NCBI GenBank assembly: GCA_043381765.1
Contig: JBHJMP010000517.1
Span: forward strand, 1-21,144
Origin: Collodictyon triciliatum
Taxonomy: Eukaryota; CRuMs
Direction: 5' to 3'
Length of the DNA: 21,144 nucleotides
In this document: positions 1 to 11,221 of the stretch, in pieces
Position numbering within the stretch: position 1 is the stretch's first letter
Layout: each line of letters begins with the position of its first letter
Made by a program: the position numbers and the translations under genes
The notes under the pieces: model-generated
Told to the model about the DNA's origin: nothing
What the model saw: the letters and a program-made list of their open reading frames with translations, nothing else
The model's database searches: none

Positions 1-20
1 AAACCTAATTGATTGCAATG
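1..20 (+). CDS. Possible 3' end of a further LRR-gene exon
   Basis: Read in the frame that gives a phase-1 donor at 21 (G|GTACTA), the first bases encode NLIDCN plus the first base of a Gly codon. This fits the phase rule of the downstream LRR exons but only weakly fits the LRR pattern. The frame stays open to about position 80, so the exon may instead run further right. Too little sequence is present to decide. Confidence 0.25.
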
Positions 21-103
21 GTACTAGAGTCGACGCGACATTTGTTAGGAATTTATACAATTACGAATATTACCTTCATTAAAAAATAAAAAAAAAATAA
101 TAG

Positions 104-2732
104 GACCCATTCCAAATTTCAATCACGCCCCTATGCTTAAAATTCTTTCTCTGGGTTACAATCGGTTAGAAGGTGAGTTATTTTCTGCGTGTGATGTCAC
201 CTTTCATAAAAATGCTGCCTCATAGTCTTATTTATGACGTTTCTTACAGGCTCCATCCCAGAACTCGCACACTTAAGCAACTTGGAAATATTGTCAACTT
301 CAGGAAACAAACTCACTGGTATGTCAAACATCAAGCAAAGGCATATCAAGATGCTATTTTCCTGTTTTTATTCTTCAAAAAAATTATATCAGCATTTTAT
401 CTATATTTGATTCACATAGGTACCATCGCAAAAAATTCCACCTTTCCCATGTTAAAAGAACTCGTGTTGAGCAATAACGCACTCTATGGTATGCTCTAAC
501 TCCAGTATAAAACTTTGAATTGAATAAAGGAACAAAATCTTAATTTAAAAACGAAGATGCTAAAGACATAGATAGTTTTTCATGTGTGGATTGCATCCCA
601 TCTCTACATTTTTTTTTTTGCTAAATAAATTAAAAGAGCAAAAATCGGATATAGTCTGAGTGATATCGATAAAAGACTGATACTCACAGCATTATTTACA
701 TGCCGCTAAGGTACTGTCCCTAACTTCACTGGTATGACCAGAATTCAAAGCCTCTCTTTAGGAGGCAATCCATTCGAAGGTATTGATATCCCGAGCTGTG
801 TTCGCTTTTTTTCTTTTACCATGAGCAATCCTTTTTTGGTTGTTTTTCCTTGTTCCCTGTTAATTTTATTGCGTTTTTGTTTCAGTTACAGTTTTAGTTT
901 TTTTTGTGTTAGTATCATATTTTGAAATGGCCCCAATTCAATTCAATTCAATTCAATTCAATTCAATTCAATTCAATTCAATTCAATTCAATTCAATTCA
1001 ATTCAATTCAATTCAATTCAATTCAATTCAATTCAATAACACGTTTGAACGAGAAAAGAGGCTTTAAACCACACTACCAACCCTTTAACGACTTAGGGAC
1101 CATACCAGACTTCGATCAAATCCCTAATGTCTTGCGCATAGACCTATCGCATACATTCCTCCAAGGTGGTTTCCATATTGATATTTATTTGAAAATTTTC
1201 TGACGCAAGTCAACCATATATGTTCTTTTTCAGATTTTGTCGAGGCTATTTTCTATCCCAAACTCTTTGTAGACTTGTGTTGACAAAAATTCATTTACAA
1301 ATATATAATTAACATAAATAGGAGCAATACCGGAGTTTGCTTATACACCATATATACAGTATATCTCCCTTTTCAGCATCGGCCTAACAGGTTTATATTT
1401 TATCCTCAACACTCAAAAACAGTTTTTTTTTTACTTATGCGATAACTTATCTTTGGGAATATGAATAGATTTAAAAGAGGACCCAAAAATGAAAGGAGCA
1501 GGAACAAAATGTATGCACTATTGCAGATGTTATTAATACTTCCAATCATTGATTTGATAGGTACTGTTCCAGATTTCAGGTATGCATCCAATCTGCTTGA
1601 TTTATTCCTTTCAGACAACAAATTAAGAGGTAAAAACATATAATTTCACCTGATTCCAGGTACCCTACAGTAATCTCTCACACTATTTTTCCATCGCTGG
1701 GGTTGACAAATATGAATGATATATGAAGTCCTCATACATTTTCCAATAGGAACAATTCCGGAGTTTCGGACTTTATCTAGCGTTTCTGGCATCTCTCTCT
1801 CTGGAAACTTGCTTGAAGGTCTTGCCTCGGATATTTATTATCACTATATTCATTTATGCATCTCGGTCAGGAAAAAAGAAAAAAGAATATTTTTAAACCT
1901 CATTTATCAAAATCAAATGAACAGTTTCTCATCATAAATATCCCAGAATCCTAATACAAATGTTGATTTTGCAACACAAATGCATTAAAAGGCTCTGTAC
2001 CTAACTTCGCATCATCCCCCATGTTGATTAAGCTAGATCTACAGGGAAATAGATTGAGTGGTATGAAAAAGTCTGATACACATGCATTCATGTTTTAGGC
2101 ATACAATAGGGGTTTCCACGAAATTGGAATAAACTATTCCTGTTGATAGATACCTATTATCCATGAGCATACGTAAAATCAACCCAATCTACTATAACAT
2201 CTACTATCATACACAAGATTCACATGCTTTGTATAATAGGAACCATACCTGACTTTCCTAGTAAACCGGCCATGAACACTCTGCGCTTGAATGATAACCA
2301 ACTTACCGGTACGTTTGAGTCTTTCATGATACTCTAGTTTTAAATCTTTCTGTAAGACGAATCGAAAGACGGCATCATGCGCCTCAAGAAGAAATTTAGA
2401 TAGGAGCATACATTCATGAGCATGCACACTCTATTATAAGCTTTTAAAAAGATATGTTTGCATAGGAACAATACCTGATTTCCAAGGCATGTCAAAGCTT
2501 GAGCGATTGTTTCTCTCGAGCAATGGTTTAGTGGGTAATTATTAACCTATGTCCAAATACCAAGTTATATTCATAACGAAAGTTGCATGGAAGTATTCTT
2601 CACAGCCCAGAGCACAATATAATATACCAGGATATAAATACTCTTACTTTACGTCACATATATTATTATTACTATTACTATTACTATTACTATTACTATT
2701 ACTATTACTATTACTATTTCTATTACTATTAC

Positions 2733-2827
<95 letters not shown>

Positions 2828-5800
2828 GATGCTTTGCTGATCTATTATAACTAGGCTACATTCCAAATTTCTCTGCGATTCCTCGTGTTTACGATCTTTA
2901 CTTGGACAGCAACAAACTAAATGGTATATTTTAATCGAAATAAAACGCGTGTTCAGGAAAGTAACATACTTTCCTGAAAAAAAACATTATGAACCTTATA
3001 AAATTTATCTTGAGAAGTTGAACCATTCTCTAGCCAAAACAAAACAAAACTTCGTACAATCGTGCGCAATTTATAACTAAAAAAATTCACTAGGGACGAT
3101 TCCTGACTTCGATAACTTGCCTGAAGCGTTATATATCGACATGTCAAACAATATACTAGAAGGTATATCTTAATTCTGTATCGCTCCATGAACCCATGAT
3201 TTAAATTAAAAGATTTGCATGTCTTAATTCGGAATAAACTGAAAAAAAAGGAAAAGAAAGATAACAAAGCAGGATATCCTGTGCAAATATGTTGCTTTTT
3301 CATAATACTAGGTTCTATTCCTGACTTCAAGGGCTTACCAAAGTTGATTCACTTGGACGTATCTAGAAACTTTCTCGCAGGTAAAAATGTCTTCATCGTT
3401 GTGAGCTGAACTTTACTGGCTCAAAACTATTTTTTTTTAATATGTTCAGAAGTAATAGCCTCATATCATTCTGATATTCGAATAATTTTATTTTTCATAT
3501 ATTAACCTTTCAGACCAAATTTAACAAAGTATCATCTCAAAAAAAAAAAAAACCAATAACACAGGTCCCATCACGCACTTTACTGGATTAAAAGAGCTGA
3601 TTACGTTTTCCTCGTATGATAACAAACACTCGGGAGTAATGCCAAACTTTGAAAACTGCATAAACATCAGAAAAATCTCTATTTTCAGGAATCAGTTAAC
3701 AGGGTCCCTCCCAGTTTTGAGACTATCTAAGTTGGAAAATCTGGATTTGAGCGAAAACCAATTCTCTGGGTCGATTCCACACAGCTGGAACATACCATTG
3801 GTTGAATATGTAGACTTATCCCGCAATAATCTTATTGGAGCAGTTCCAACAATCTTTGATTACTTTTATTCCATCAAAAGTCTTGTATTGGCACACAATA
3901 AACTAAGTGGCACGATTCCTGCAACATTTTGGGCGAAAAAGAATCTCGTGCACATCGATTTGGGGCACAACACTTTCTCGGGTGATATTAGGGATTTTAT
4001 ATCTCCATTTTCTTCTCAATCATATGCAGATTTCATGACGGTTGAGTTTACGTACCAATCTCTAATTCTCGACAACAATATGTTTTATGGAGCTATTGAT
4101 GGTAGGATATATAACTATATCAATAACTTGAAAACCCTAAGCATAAAAAACAACAATATTTCAATGCTAAATGAGGTGACTGCTCTCCTCAAATGGTCTC
4201 GCTTTGACCTATCAGGAAATCCTATACTTGGAAGTATCCCAGAGACATATGGCCGCTTCTCAAAAATGAGCTATCTTGGCTTGAAAGATACTCTTATGAG
4301 TCATGGAATAAATAATTTTCTTCCTCAATTTATGGATTACAAAGAGCCCTTCAACTTACAAGACAAAGTGCACGCTTACATATGTCCATCCATCGATGCC
4401 CGAGTAGGAGAAGTAAATATGGACATTGATTTGAACCCAGGTTACTATAATCACTCTCTTTGTCAATGCTTACCAAATTACTTTGGATATGGAAATAGCT
4501 GCGTTCAATGCCCAAGTGACTGCGAATGCAAAGACGGAATATCCTTGAAAAAATGCTTCGCATCTCCAGGTCCTTACAACCTGAAGTCTATCCTCCCTTG
4601 TCCAAGAACTGACTCTTGCGATGTTGTAATTCCTGTAAAGAATCCACACACAAGATACCCGCCGAATATAACCACGTATTGTCGTAAAGGATACGAAGGT
4701 CATGCATGTTCTAAATGTCAGGAAGGATATGGAAGACAAGGAAGATTATGCGTGGAATGCACTGAAGCGGTCAAATATTCTACCCTTGCTGCATGCTTGC
4801 TAGTCTTGATCTTCTGCGTGGTATGCTTGTACTTCTCAGAGCCTTCAAAGTCAGGTTCATTTTCATATATCGGCACTTAGAAATTGTATATACTGCTCAA
4901 TTGTGTTTAATGTCGAGCTCGTATTTTCAAGACTTCTAACAGCAAGTATACATAGCCAACGTCCGAATTATCATTATGCATGCGCAAACTTTGTCAATCA
5001 TCTCGGGATTCATCGACTCAAAGACATTGAGCGAGTTCATAGAAATCACATCTTCTGTTGGGTCAATACAGCTGCCTAATATTGGATGTCTTCTTGGCTC
5101 CACAGATGAACTTGATGCGATAGGCTTCAGCTATTCCAGGATTCCCATTTTTTTGTTCATCGGGTCATTATTCTATTTATTTGGCTCGACGGCTATAAAG
5201 AATAGGGTAATTTTTTTTTTACGCAACCGAATAAATACGTTTGACACAGATAGATAATAGCACCTCCTTTTCTTTTTTTCCAAACTTCAAATAGTTTCAA
5301 TTTAATTACATATCTCATCTAACCAAAAAAATTCTAGGCTATAGTTGTCACATCCAATTTATTGTTTTTCATTTACTATTCCATTGCGAGAGATATCTTT
5401 GGTGTTCTGGGATGTACCGTATACGATGACGGAGAAGACACTTGGTACCTTAACTATGCACCATGGATTACCTGTGACCCAGCATCAGCAGTATATAAAA
5501 AAATGCTCGGAATTTCGTGTATTGGATTGGTTTTATTCTTGGTAGGGTTCCCTCTTCTTGTGTATTGGAAAATGCGCCAGAATGACCTGGACTCTAGATA
5601 CAGCATTACGCAATCCAGATCAAACTTTGATTTTATGCACATGCCTTACAGAGAGGTTAGGTCAATTATTTTTGGACTCGTAGCTTTTTCTATCTTTGAA
5701 GGTCATCTCTTAACTATCACTAAATTTGCATTACAAAAGAAATTTAGATACTGGGAATTCGTCATCATTGGTCGTCGCATCGCATTTTCTTTCGTCATCA

Positions 5801-6400
5801 GCGTTGTTCCATATTCGCATGCGACTGCCTTCTTCCTTTTGCTGGTTATCATCATCCAAGTGAGTGTTTTTTTCTCTGTTAAAGCCGAAATACTTGGATT
5901 ACAGAGAATCGAATTCATATATTACTTTTTCAATACAGGCTTCCATATGGATACAAAAGGAGTTCAGCCCGTACAAGTCAGACATGGAAAATAAGATTGA
6001 GCTCACTAGTTTATACACAATATTCGTATCATTTTTCCTTGCTCTGCTATCCAGCTTCCTTGGTATCCAGCTGTGGATAACTGTCGTCGTGATTGTCATC
6101 AACGTTACTTGGCTGCTTTATGTCTACTGGTTCGGAGTAGCCGTCCCCTTCTACAAAATTGCCTTGGTAGCCCACCGCGTCAGCAATCCGACGTTGACAC
6201 CCACAGGTGACATAGAAGGAAAAGACGTCGAAGCTATCTTTCAAGACAATGCCGAGGCAGCGGCTGGTACAGGAGCTAGCCCTCAGAGCACGGGAACAAC
6301 TCTTGCACCGATGAAAGGGAAAAACACCCACAACTCGGCTGAACTGTTTAACTCCCCCATGGAAGAATCTCAGAGAAGCGAGGTCGTCAAATCGGAGTAA
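104..6400 (+). CDS. LRR / Cys-rich / multi-membrane-pass receptor-like protein, 5' truncated, at least 18 exons
   Basis: Fourteen 69-nt exons (104-172, 250-318, 420-488, 711-779, 1097-1165, 1322-1390, 1561-1629, 1750-1818, 1992-2060, 2240-2308, 2466-2534, 2855-2923, 3094-3162, 3312-3380) each encode one LRR of form G-T-I-P-D-F...L..L.LS.N.L.G; every junction splits the Gly codon after its first base (phase 1). Exon 3565-4854 carries about eight more LRRs, then a Cys-rich juxtamembrane region (motifs CPSDCECKDG, CSKCQEGYG, CVEC) and the first membrane segment (YSTLAACLLVLIFCVVCLYF). Exons 4956-5206, 5338-5859 and 5939-6400 (TAA) add about six to eight hydrophobic helices and a hydrophilic Ser/Thr tail of roughly 75 residues. 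The 4855-4955 intron (donor GTTCAT) could instead be 4821-4942 (donor GTATGC). Likely a plasma-membrane protein with extracellular LRRs, a receptor or channel-like molecule; I do not recognise the membrane domain family. The signal peptide and start lie left of the window. Confidence 0.88.
513..530 (-). repeat. Dispersed 18-nt near-palindrome, copy 1 (one mismatch)
   Basis: CTTTGAATTGAATAAAGG on the + strand differs by one base from the reverse complement of the consensus CCTTTATTCGATTCAAAG. It lies in the LRR-gene intron 489-710, about 25 nt after the donor. The strand given is that of the consensus; relative to the LRR gene it reads CTTTGAAT...AAAGG. Confidence 0.6.
935..1036. repeat. (AATTC)n pentanucleotide microsatellite
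   Basis: About 20 perfect copies of the AATTC/ATTCA pentamer inside the LRR-gene intron 780-1096. It reads as an open IQFNS repeat in one frame, but the splice sites on both sides place it in the intron. Confidence 0.95.
2661..2827. repeat. (ATTACT)n passing into (ATT)n microsatellite
   Basis: ATTACT hexamers (one variant ATTTCT near 2716) turn into a pure ATT trinucleotide run of about 95 nt. The whole tract is in the LRR-gene intron 2535-2854 and ends about 27 nt before the acceptor. The gradient from hexamer to pure trimer suggests the two parts expanded separately. Confidence 0.95.
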
Positions 6401-7356
6401 ACCCCCATTTGAAACTTAATTGTAGTTCCTTCATTATCCGCTTTGGCTCTACTACAATATTTATTGTCTTCATTATATTCTGTTCTCATTATTAGTATTA
6501 TTTTTTGGGCACATGGTGAGAGTGGTCGATGTTATTGTCAGAGTGTATTCAGCAGCGCTCACAGGTGGTGGAATATCCTAGTCACGTGCTTAATTCGAGC
6601 GTCAAACTAGTGGCTGGAACCTTATGCATAGGACCAGCACATCCACATCAGAGTGCGATGCGAAGTACCTTGAAGAAAAAAGAAAAGGAAGAAGGCCGTA
6701 TTTACGCATCACAACGAACGAATGTAAAACCTAGAAAAGGTTGTGTCGACAGAGGGTTTCTTTCTGAAGTTTTTTTTTTATTGTATTTTACAATTCTGGT
6801 TAATACGCTGAACACAGTCAGGTTGGATGAGAGATGATATTGCCGTGAACTTGTAGGCGGCTATGATGAATCTGCTCTGAAAAGGAATCTCTAGACCCGA
6901 GTTGGTTGTTCGTTTGCGGGATTAAGCTTTTCAGGCAACACAAAAAAACACTAAGAGAAACACAACAAAACAAAGAAATTATCACAGTTCGATGCAAAAT
7001 ATCATAATTGGAATGAACAGAGTGAAAAACAATAATTTAACAACCAAATTAGACTTCACAGGCAAATACATCTTTAACCACTTAACGTTATTTGTGGGAA
7101 GATTTGCTCGTGTGAAAAGTGTTCAAATAATAGCATAAATGAGTTTCATGCAAAGTATACTTTGTAGAACAGCAAATAAAGCAAATCCAAAACCCTCACA
7201 ACTTGCTCAAATGAAAAGATAGTGTAAAAATCAATCGTAATCCACATAATTGTATAGCAATGTTTTTGTTATTATTAATATTTTTCTGTAAGCCGGTATT
7301 TTATCTCAGTGTAAAATTCATTTTTTTCCTTTAGAAAGATTTGTCCTTAAGCGCTT
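6401..7356. other. Convergent intergenic region, LRR gene to methyltransferase gene
   Basis: This stretch separates the LRR-gene stop codon (+) from the methyltransferase stop codon (-) and must hold both 3' UTRs and polyadenylation sites. A 102-codon ORF at 6529-6837 (+) has no convincing splice context and no recognisable composition. Sequence after about 6900 is very AT-rich. I see no RNA gene or mobile element here. Confidence 0.5.
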
Positions 7357-8628
7357 TTAGTAGACGATTTCCTCCCAGTCATCGGAGTCATGGGGGCGGT
7401 CACGCTGCTGACAATCCTGACCGCTGATAGAAAAAAACTCGAAAGAAGTCCATAATCCAGCTTGGTGGTCGTCCGAAGCAGACTGAAAGAAAGTTTGGAA
7501 CCATTAAACCATGCACATATTTCAATTTTCGTTTTGATTGTGGCACGATGAATAAACAGGGGGTTCAAGTCTGGTGACAACTATTATATAATGGATGTGT
7601 CTAACTGGGTAACCAAAGCAAAAAGTATATTGAAAGACTAATAAACATGAATGTGACTACATTATGAATCCATAACTTTGTGTTCACCTGTTCGTGAACG
7701 ATTTTGTCTAAAGCACGGGGTATCTTTAATGCAACAACCTTATAACCTTTATCTTTTGACTGCCGGAATAGCTCTCTGGAGCCCTGTTAAGCAATAAAAT
7801 AATGCTCTCTTTAATTTTTATAATAGGAAATAAGACAAAAGACAAGCATTCAAATGTATTCAAGCCCTACATGTATCCATGATTCACCAAATTCACATAA
7901 AAAGGGAGATGCATATGATCAAGCCAATAACTTCTCTGTCGCATGCGCTTACTGCGTATAGTATTCCAGCTGTACTAAGATAATTGGATAAGACAGCCAT
8001 CAATCCACGAACATGTGCCTCTTCATAAATAATATCGGCCCCGATGATAACATCGAAAGGTTGATGAAAGCGCTGGACAGTAAGTATAATTCAGCGGCGA
8101 TACATTTGTTTTGAAACGCGCCTTGCCAATCAAAACGAAAACGAAAACGAAAACGAACAATTAAAGGCATAATTGTGCAAATAATACGAGTGAAACGATC
8201 AATCAGCTAACAAATAGATACATCGGCACATGGATAAACAAATACATAAATTCACATGAGCATGTGTGTATCATGAGGCAATATTTAAAATTGTATGAAT
8301 TTCTCTCCGGAAATGTGATGATATTCAAAATCAATAAAACCACCTCATATGTTGGTTCACAACAATCATACCAGTTAAGTAGTCTGGCGTGGTGCAAATT
8401 ATTCTTAGTCTTTCAATTCTTCTTTTCAAAAATAAAAAGATATTATGCACACAGGGAGAGCTGATACATATTTTCTCAATTTTTGAGACCTTGCTTCTAC
8501 TTTGCCTTCCATTCCATTAGCTTTAATATTCCTTGTTATAGTTTCAACGATCTTGCGATAATAATTCAAAAATTATGATTACCTTAAAGTTTCGTATAAA
8601 TGACAGAATGTTCCGGTCAGTAGAAATT

Positions 8629-8720
<92 letters not shown>

Positions 8721-8823
8721 AAGNNNNNNNNNNNNNNNNNNNNNNNNNNNNNNNNNNNNNNNNNNNNNNNNNNNNNNNNNNNNNNNNNNNNNNNNNNNNN
8801 NNNNNNNNNNNNNNNNNNNNNNN

Positions 8824-8903
<80 letters not shown>

Positions 8904-9046
8904 TATTGAAACTTACTTTAACTTGATAATCTGTCATCCAAACAAAATCTGCCAGATGCCCAGCTACAAGACCAACAAGTCCACATCCAGAGCCTATTTC
9001 TAAGACCTCTTTACCATCTACAAAGTCCTTATTTTCATGCACAAAA
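7357..9046 (-). CDS. METTL21-like protein-lysine N-methyltransferase (Rossmann fold), 5' incomplete, 5 exons seen
   Basis: Exons in coding order on the minus strand: 9046-8917, 8551-8468 (or to 8453), 8072-7953, 7783-7688, 7482-7357 (TAA). All internal junctions are phase 0 and have GT..AG ends. The first exon has motif I, VLEIGSGCGLVGL, the SAM-binding loop, then a TDY acidic strand end. The second has IVETITRNIKANG (the family's L..N...N helix). The third has FDVIIGADIIYEE, the motif IV / D..Y signature of family-16 methyltransferases. The fourth encodes a C-terminal strand region ending KIVHEQ; the last ends in an acidic tail, SDDWEEIVY. Known METTL21 enzymes methylate lysines of chaperones or translation factors; the substrate cannot be told here. 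The donor of the second exon is ambiguous (GTATCA or GTGTGC). The N-terminal exons are missing, probably between 9047 and the 421-base gap or inside it. Confidence 0.85.
8132..8155. repeat. (AAAACG)4 short hexamer repeat
   Basis: Four copies of AAAACG in the methyltransferase intron 8073-8452. The same hexamer flanks both ends of the purine tract at 12077-12453 in the neighbouring minus-strand gene. Confidence 0.7.
8631..8899. repeat. (GA)n microsatellite interrupted by a 100-N gap (8724-8823)
   Basis: GA dinucleotide runs of about 85 and 75 nt sit on both sides of 100 Ns, so the assembly broke inside the repeat and the real length is unknown. It lies in the methyltransferase intron 8552-8916 and is a TC run on that gene's sense strand. 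The reading frames through it are artefacts. Confidence 0.95.
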
Positions 9047-10112
9047 CTATTACCAAATGTCGTATCGTTAACTTCATAATATGTAGCTCACGATGCAACA
9101 CTAAATTTATTATATTCGTAATTATTAATAAAAAATATAGATGAGCAATGAAGGATGTCCCTGCAAATTTCTTCACTTGTTGTCAAAATTCTTTTCTCTT
9201 CATAATTCCATAACTTAATAATTGCTTCAAGACAGAAAAAGGCTGATTTACTTATTCAACTTGACAAACGACGGTAATGATATAAAGTGTCTAACTTCAT
9301 TACAAAAACATTCAAGAAAAAGCAAAAAAATATGATACCGGGCCAAAANNNNNNNNNNNNNNNNNNNNNNNNNNNNNNNNNNNNNNNNNNNNNNNNNNNN
9401 NNNNNNNNNNNNNNNNNNNNNNNNNNNNNNNNNNNNNNNNNNNNNNNNNNNNNNNNNNNNNNNNNNNNNNNNNNNNNNNNNNNNNNNNNNNNNNNNNNNN
9501 NNNNNNNNNNNNNNNNNNNNNNNNNNNNNNNNNNNNNNNNNNNNNNNNNNNNNNNNNNNNNNNNNNNNNNNNNNNNNNNNNNNNNNNNNNNNNNNNNNNN
9601 NNNNNNNNNNNNNNNNNNNNNNNNNNNNNNNNNNNNNNNNNNNNNNNNNNNNNNNNNNNNNNNNNNNNNNNNNNNNNNNNNNNNNNNNNNNNNNNNNNNN
9701 NNNNNNNNNNNNNNNNNNNNNNNNNNNNNNNNNNNNNNNNNNNNNNNNNNNNNNNNNNNNNNNNNNNNNATCTTTTAGATTGAGAGTTAGCTTCGAGATT
9801 GGCATGCTTTGTAGGAAGCTTGATACCACCGAAGATAGCTGTTATTAATTTTTTTAAAGCATGGCCAAAAGAAAAGTAGCATAAATGAAAACAAATAGAA
9901 CAAAGGGCAATACACTCTATAGTGGAAGTGAGGAGTTAATTTCATAATAATATCGATGATAGATAAAATTATATCAATTCACGCGGTGATATATATTTCC
10001 AATTAAAAACTACTAATTTTTTTTGAAGAAATACTAGTAGCTGAAGCAAAAAAAAAAAAATCAATAATACATAACACGAAAATAAGTTGTTTCCACTTCA
10101 ATAGTTTATAAG
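9047..10112. other. Gap-containing region, probable 5' part of the methyltransferase gene
   Basis: Holds 421 Ns (9349-9769). One open stretch on the minus strand starts after an AG at 9839 and runs into the gap; in one frame it encodes IFGGIKLPTKHANLEANSQ, which looks protein-like and could be an upstream exon, but its acceptor has no pyrimidine tract. Right of it the DNA is AT-rich with no visible exon. Confidence 0.35.
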
Positions 10113-10227
10113 TTAAGTCCACCGCTTATAAGGCGACCAACCCGTTTTCTTGGCGTATATTTGACCAACCTTTACTGGCGAACAAGGCCGAGACGGTGAC
10201 TTCTTACTCGAAGACAGCATAGACACT
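10113..10227 (-). CDS. Orphan 3'-terminal exon with SP-rich basic tail
   Basis: After an acceptor TCTAG at 10228-10232, the minus strand encodes 37 residues plus a TAA stop, entering with one base of a split codon. The peptide starts VSMLSSSKKSPSRPCSPV and ends TGWSPYKRWT; it is basic and has three Ser-Pro sites, so it could be a phosphorylated C-terminal tail. Its composition is unlike the surrounding AT-rich filler, which is the main reason for calling it. The upstream exons are not identified; they should lie right of the AAAT repeat, between about 10370 and 11030. Confidence 0.45.
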
Positions 10228-10233
10228 CTAGAA

Positions 10234-10236
10234 AAA

Positions 10237-10331
<95 letters not shown>

Positions 10332-10369
10332 ATACATAAATAAATACATAAATAATACATAAATAAATC
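10234..10369. repeat. (AAAT)n tetranucleotide microsatellite
   Basis: About 25 clean AAAT units followed by degenerate copies with ATACAT interruptions at the right end. It directly precedes (on the minus strand) the acceptor of the orphan exon, so it is probably intronic. It reads as an IYLF repeat ORF, which is an artefact. Confidence 0.95.
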
Positions 10370-11035
10370 ATTAACAAACGCACATTTCTCATATTTTCTC
10401 ACTTTACAGCATGAAATACCAAAACAAAGAAACGTTTTCTTGAGTATCTTCAAGTCTTTTTTTTCTTGAAGGAAGCCGTGAAATAATATTTTTTGCCTTT
10501 ATTCGATTCAAAGGAAGTTGCAGAATATACGAGGAGAAAAGATTTCAGCCAACACTAACGAACAAGTCGAGCAGGGTCAAAGAACCAAGCTGAAACAATA
10601 AAGCCGAATCAAACCAAACCTCCTTAAACTTCCAATTGAAAAAAGAGAAAAAAGCTTGGAATATCTCTTGGATAAAACGAGAACTATACCGATCCTTTGT
10701 GTTACCCAGAGAGAAGCTGAGAGAAAAAAATATAAGTGAAGGCAAAGTTTGAACCGAGTAGTCAAACAGCCACCAACTCCACAAGTTAAGTTCTAGTATT
10801 TTTGCTCAACTGTCCTTTATTCCTTATGCTATCTGCCTTAAAATATTCAATAAAGCATACCCATATACTTGTCGTGTAAACAACTGTAGATTCATACCCA
10901 AACACAGCAAGATATGAGCATAATCATATATTGATATCATCTTTACATGCCTGTGGAATATCCTCGTATATATTGGGTCAATCTCTCATGAACTTGTTTT
11001 CTGTGCAGTTCACTTACATAAACCGACACTAAACA
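10370..11035. other. Unresolved region, probable minus-strand exons and introns
   Basis: AT-rich with several short open stretches on the minus strand. One (10545 to about 10720) follows a CTCTCAG acceptor and encodes protein-like sequence such as GNTKDRYSSRFIQEIF, ending in a TGA stop at 10545. I could not chain it to a neighbour by phase. Contains one exact copy of the 18-nt dispersed motif. Confidence 0.3.
10496..10513 (+). repeat. Dispersed 18-nt near-palindrome, copy 2 (exact)
   Basis: CCTTTATTCGATTCAAAG, exact consensus, in non-coding sequence between minus-strand exons. Relative to the minus-strand genes it reads CTTTGAATCGAATAAAGG. Confidence 0.8.
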
Positions 11036-11088
11036 TCAACTTCCTCGCATTGGATCACAAGAGCACAAAAGGAGCCCGATTGCCGCAC
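11036..11088 (-). CDS. Possible terminal exon of the armadillo-like gene
   Basis: After the acceptor TTTACCGCAG the minus strand encodes AAIGLLLCSCDPMRGS and a TGA stop. The entry phase (two bases completing a Gly codon) matches the phase-1 donor of the exon at 11657-11782, and the peptide resembles the small-residue helix of an armadillo repeat. The join crosses a 568-bp intron that holds a gap and a microsatellite, so other exons may intervene. Confidence 0.35.
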
Positions 11089-11203
11089 CTGCGGTAAAGA
11101 TAGATGACAGACCATATTCAATCCAGACGATGTCTAATGTTCATGAGAAGTATATTAAATCCCTGCTTTGCAACTTCCCAGTAGCCTTTAACGCATATTC
11201 CCC

Positions 11204-11221
11204 CCTTTATTCGATTCAAAG
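11204..11221 (+). repeat. Dispersed 18-nt near-palindrome, copy 3 (exact)
   Basis: CCTTTATTCGATTCAAAG, exact, preceded by extra C bases. It lies in the putative armadillo-gene intron 11089-11656. Flanks do not match those of the other copies. Confidence 0.8.

Larger units (their letters stand above)
104..3380 (+). repeat. Tandem array of 69-nt LRR exons, all phase 1
   Basis: Fourteen exons of identical length (69 nt = 23 codons) alternate with introns of 77 to 320 bp. Repeat openings include GSIPEL, GTIAKN, GTVPNF, GTIPDF, GAIPEF, GTVPDF, GTIPEF, GSVPNF, GYIPNF and GSIPDF. Because every unit is symmetrical (phase 1 in, phase 1 out), any exon can be skipped, duplicated or moved without breaking the frame. 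The units are diverged at the DNA level, so the array is not a recent tandem duplication. Confidence 0.9.

Noticed and set aside
935-1036. CRISPR-like regular repetition in the pentamer and other arrays
   Set aside because: Perfect short tandem repeats without spacers; the genome is eukaryotic.
922-1203. ORF with IQFNS repeats
   Set aside because: It is the ATTCA microsatellite in an intron read through into LRR exon 1097-1165; splice sites exclude the repeat.
2549-2854. ORFs of poly-Leu or poly-Tyr
   Set aside because: Frames of an ATT/ATTACT microsatellite inside an intron; no protein is expected.
6529-6837. 102-residue plus-strand ORF
   Set aside because: Lies in convergent intergenic DNA with no splice context, no family resemblance and a low-complexity Lys/Glu and Phe content.
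7561-7572. tRNA T-arm-like GGTTCAAGTC
   Set aside because: No matching A box, acceptor stem or anticodon arm upstream.
10172-10453. ORF with IYLF repeats that could look like a membrane protein
   Set aside because: AAAT tetranucleotide microsatellite read on the minus strand; only the part left of 10228 looks coding.
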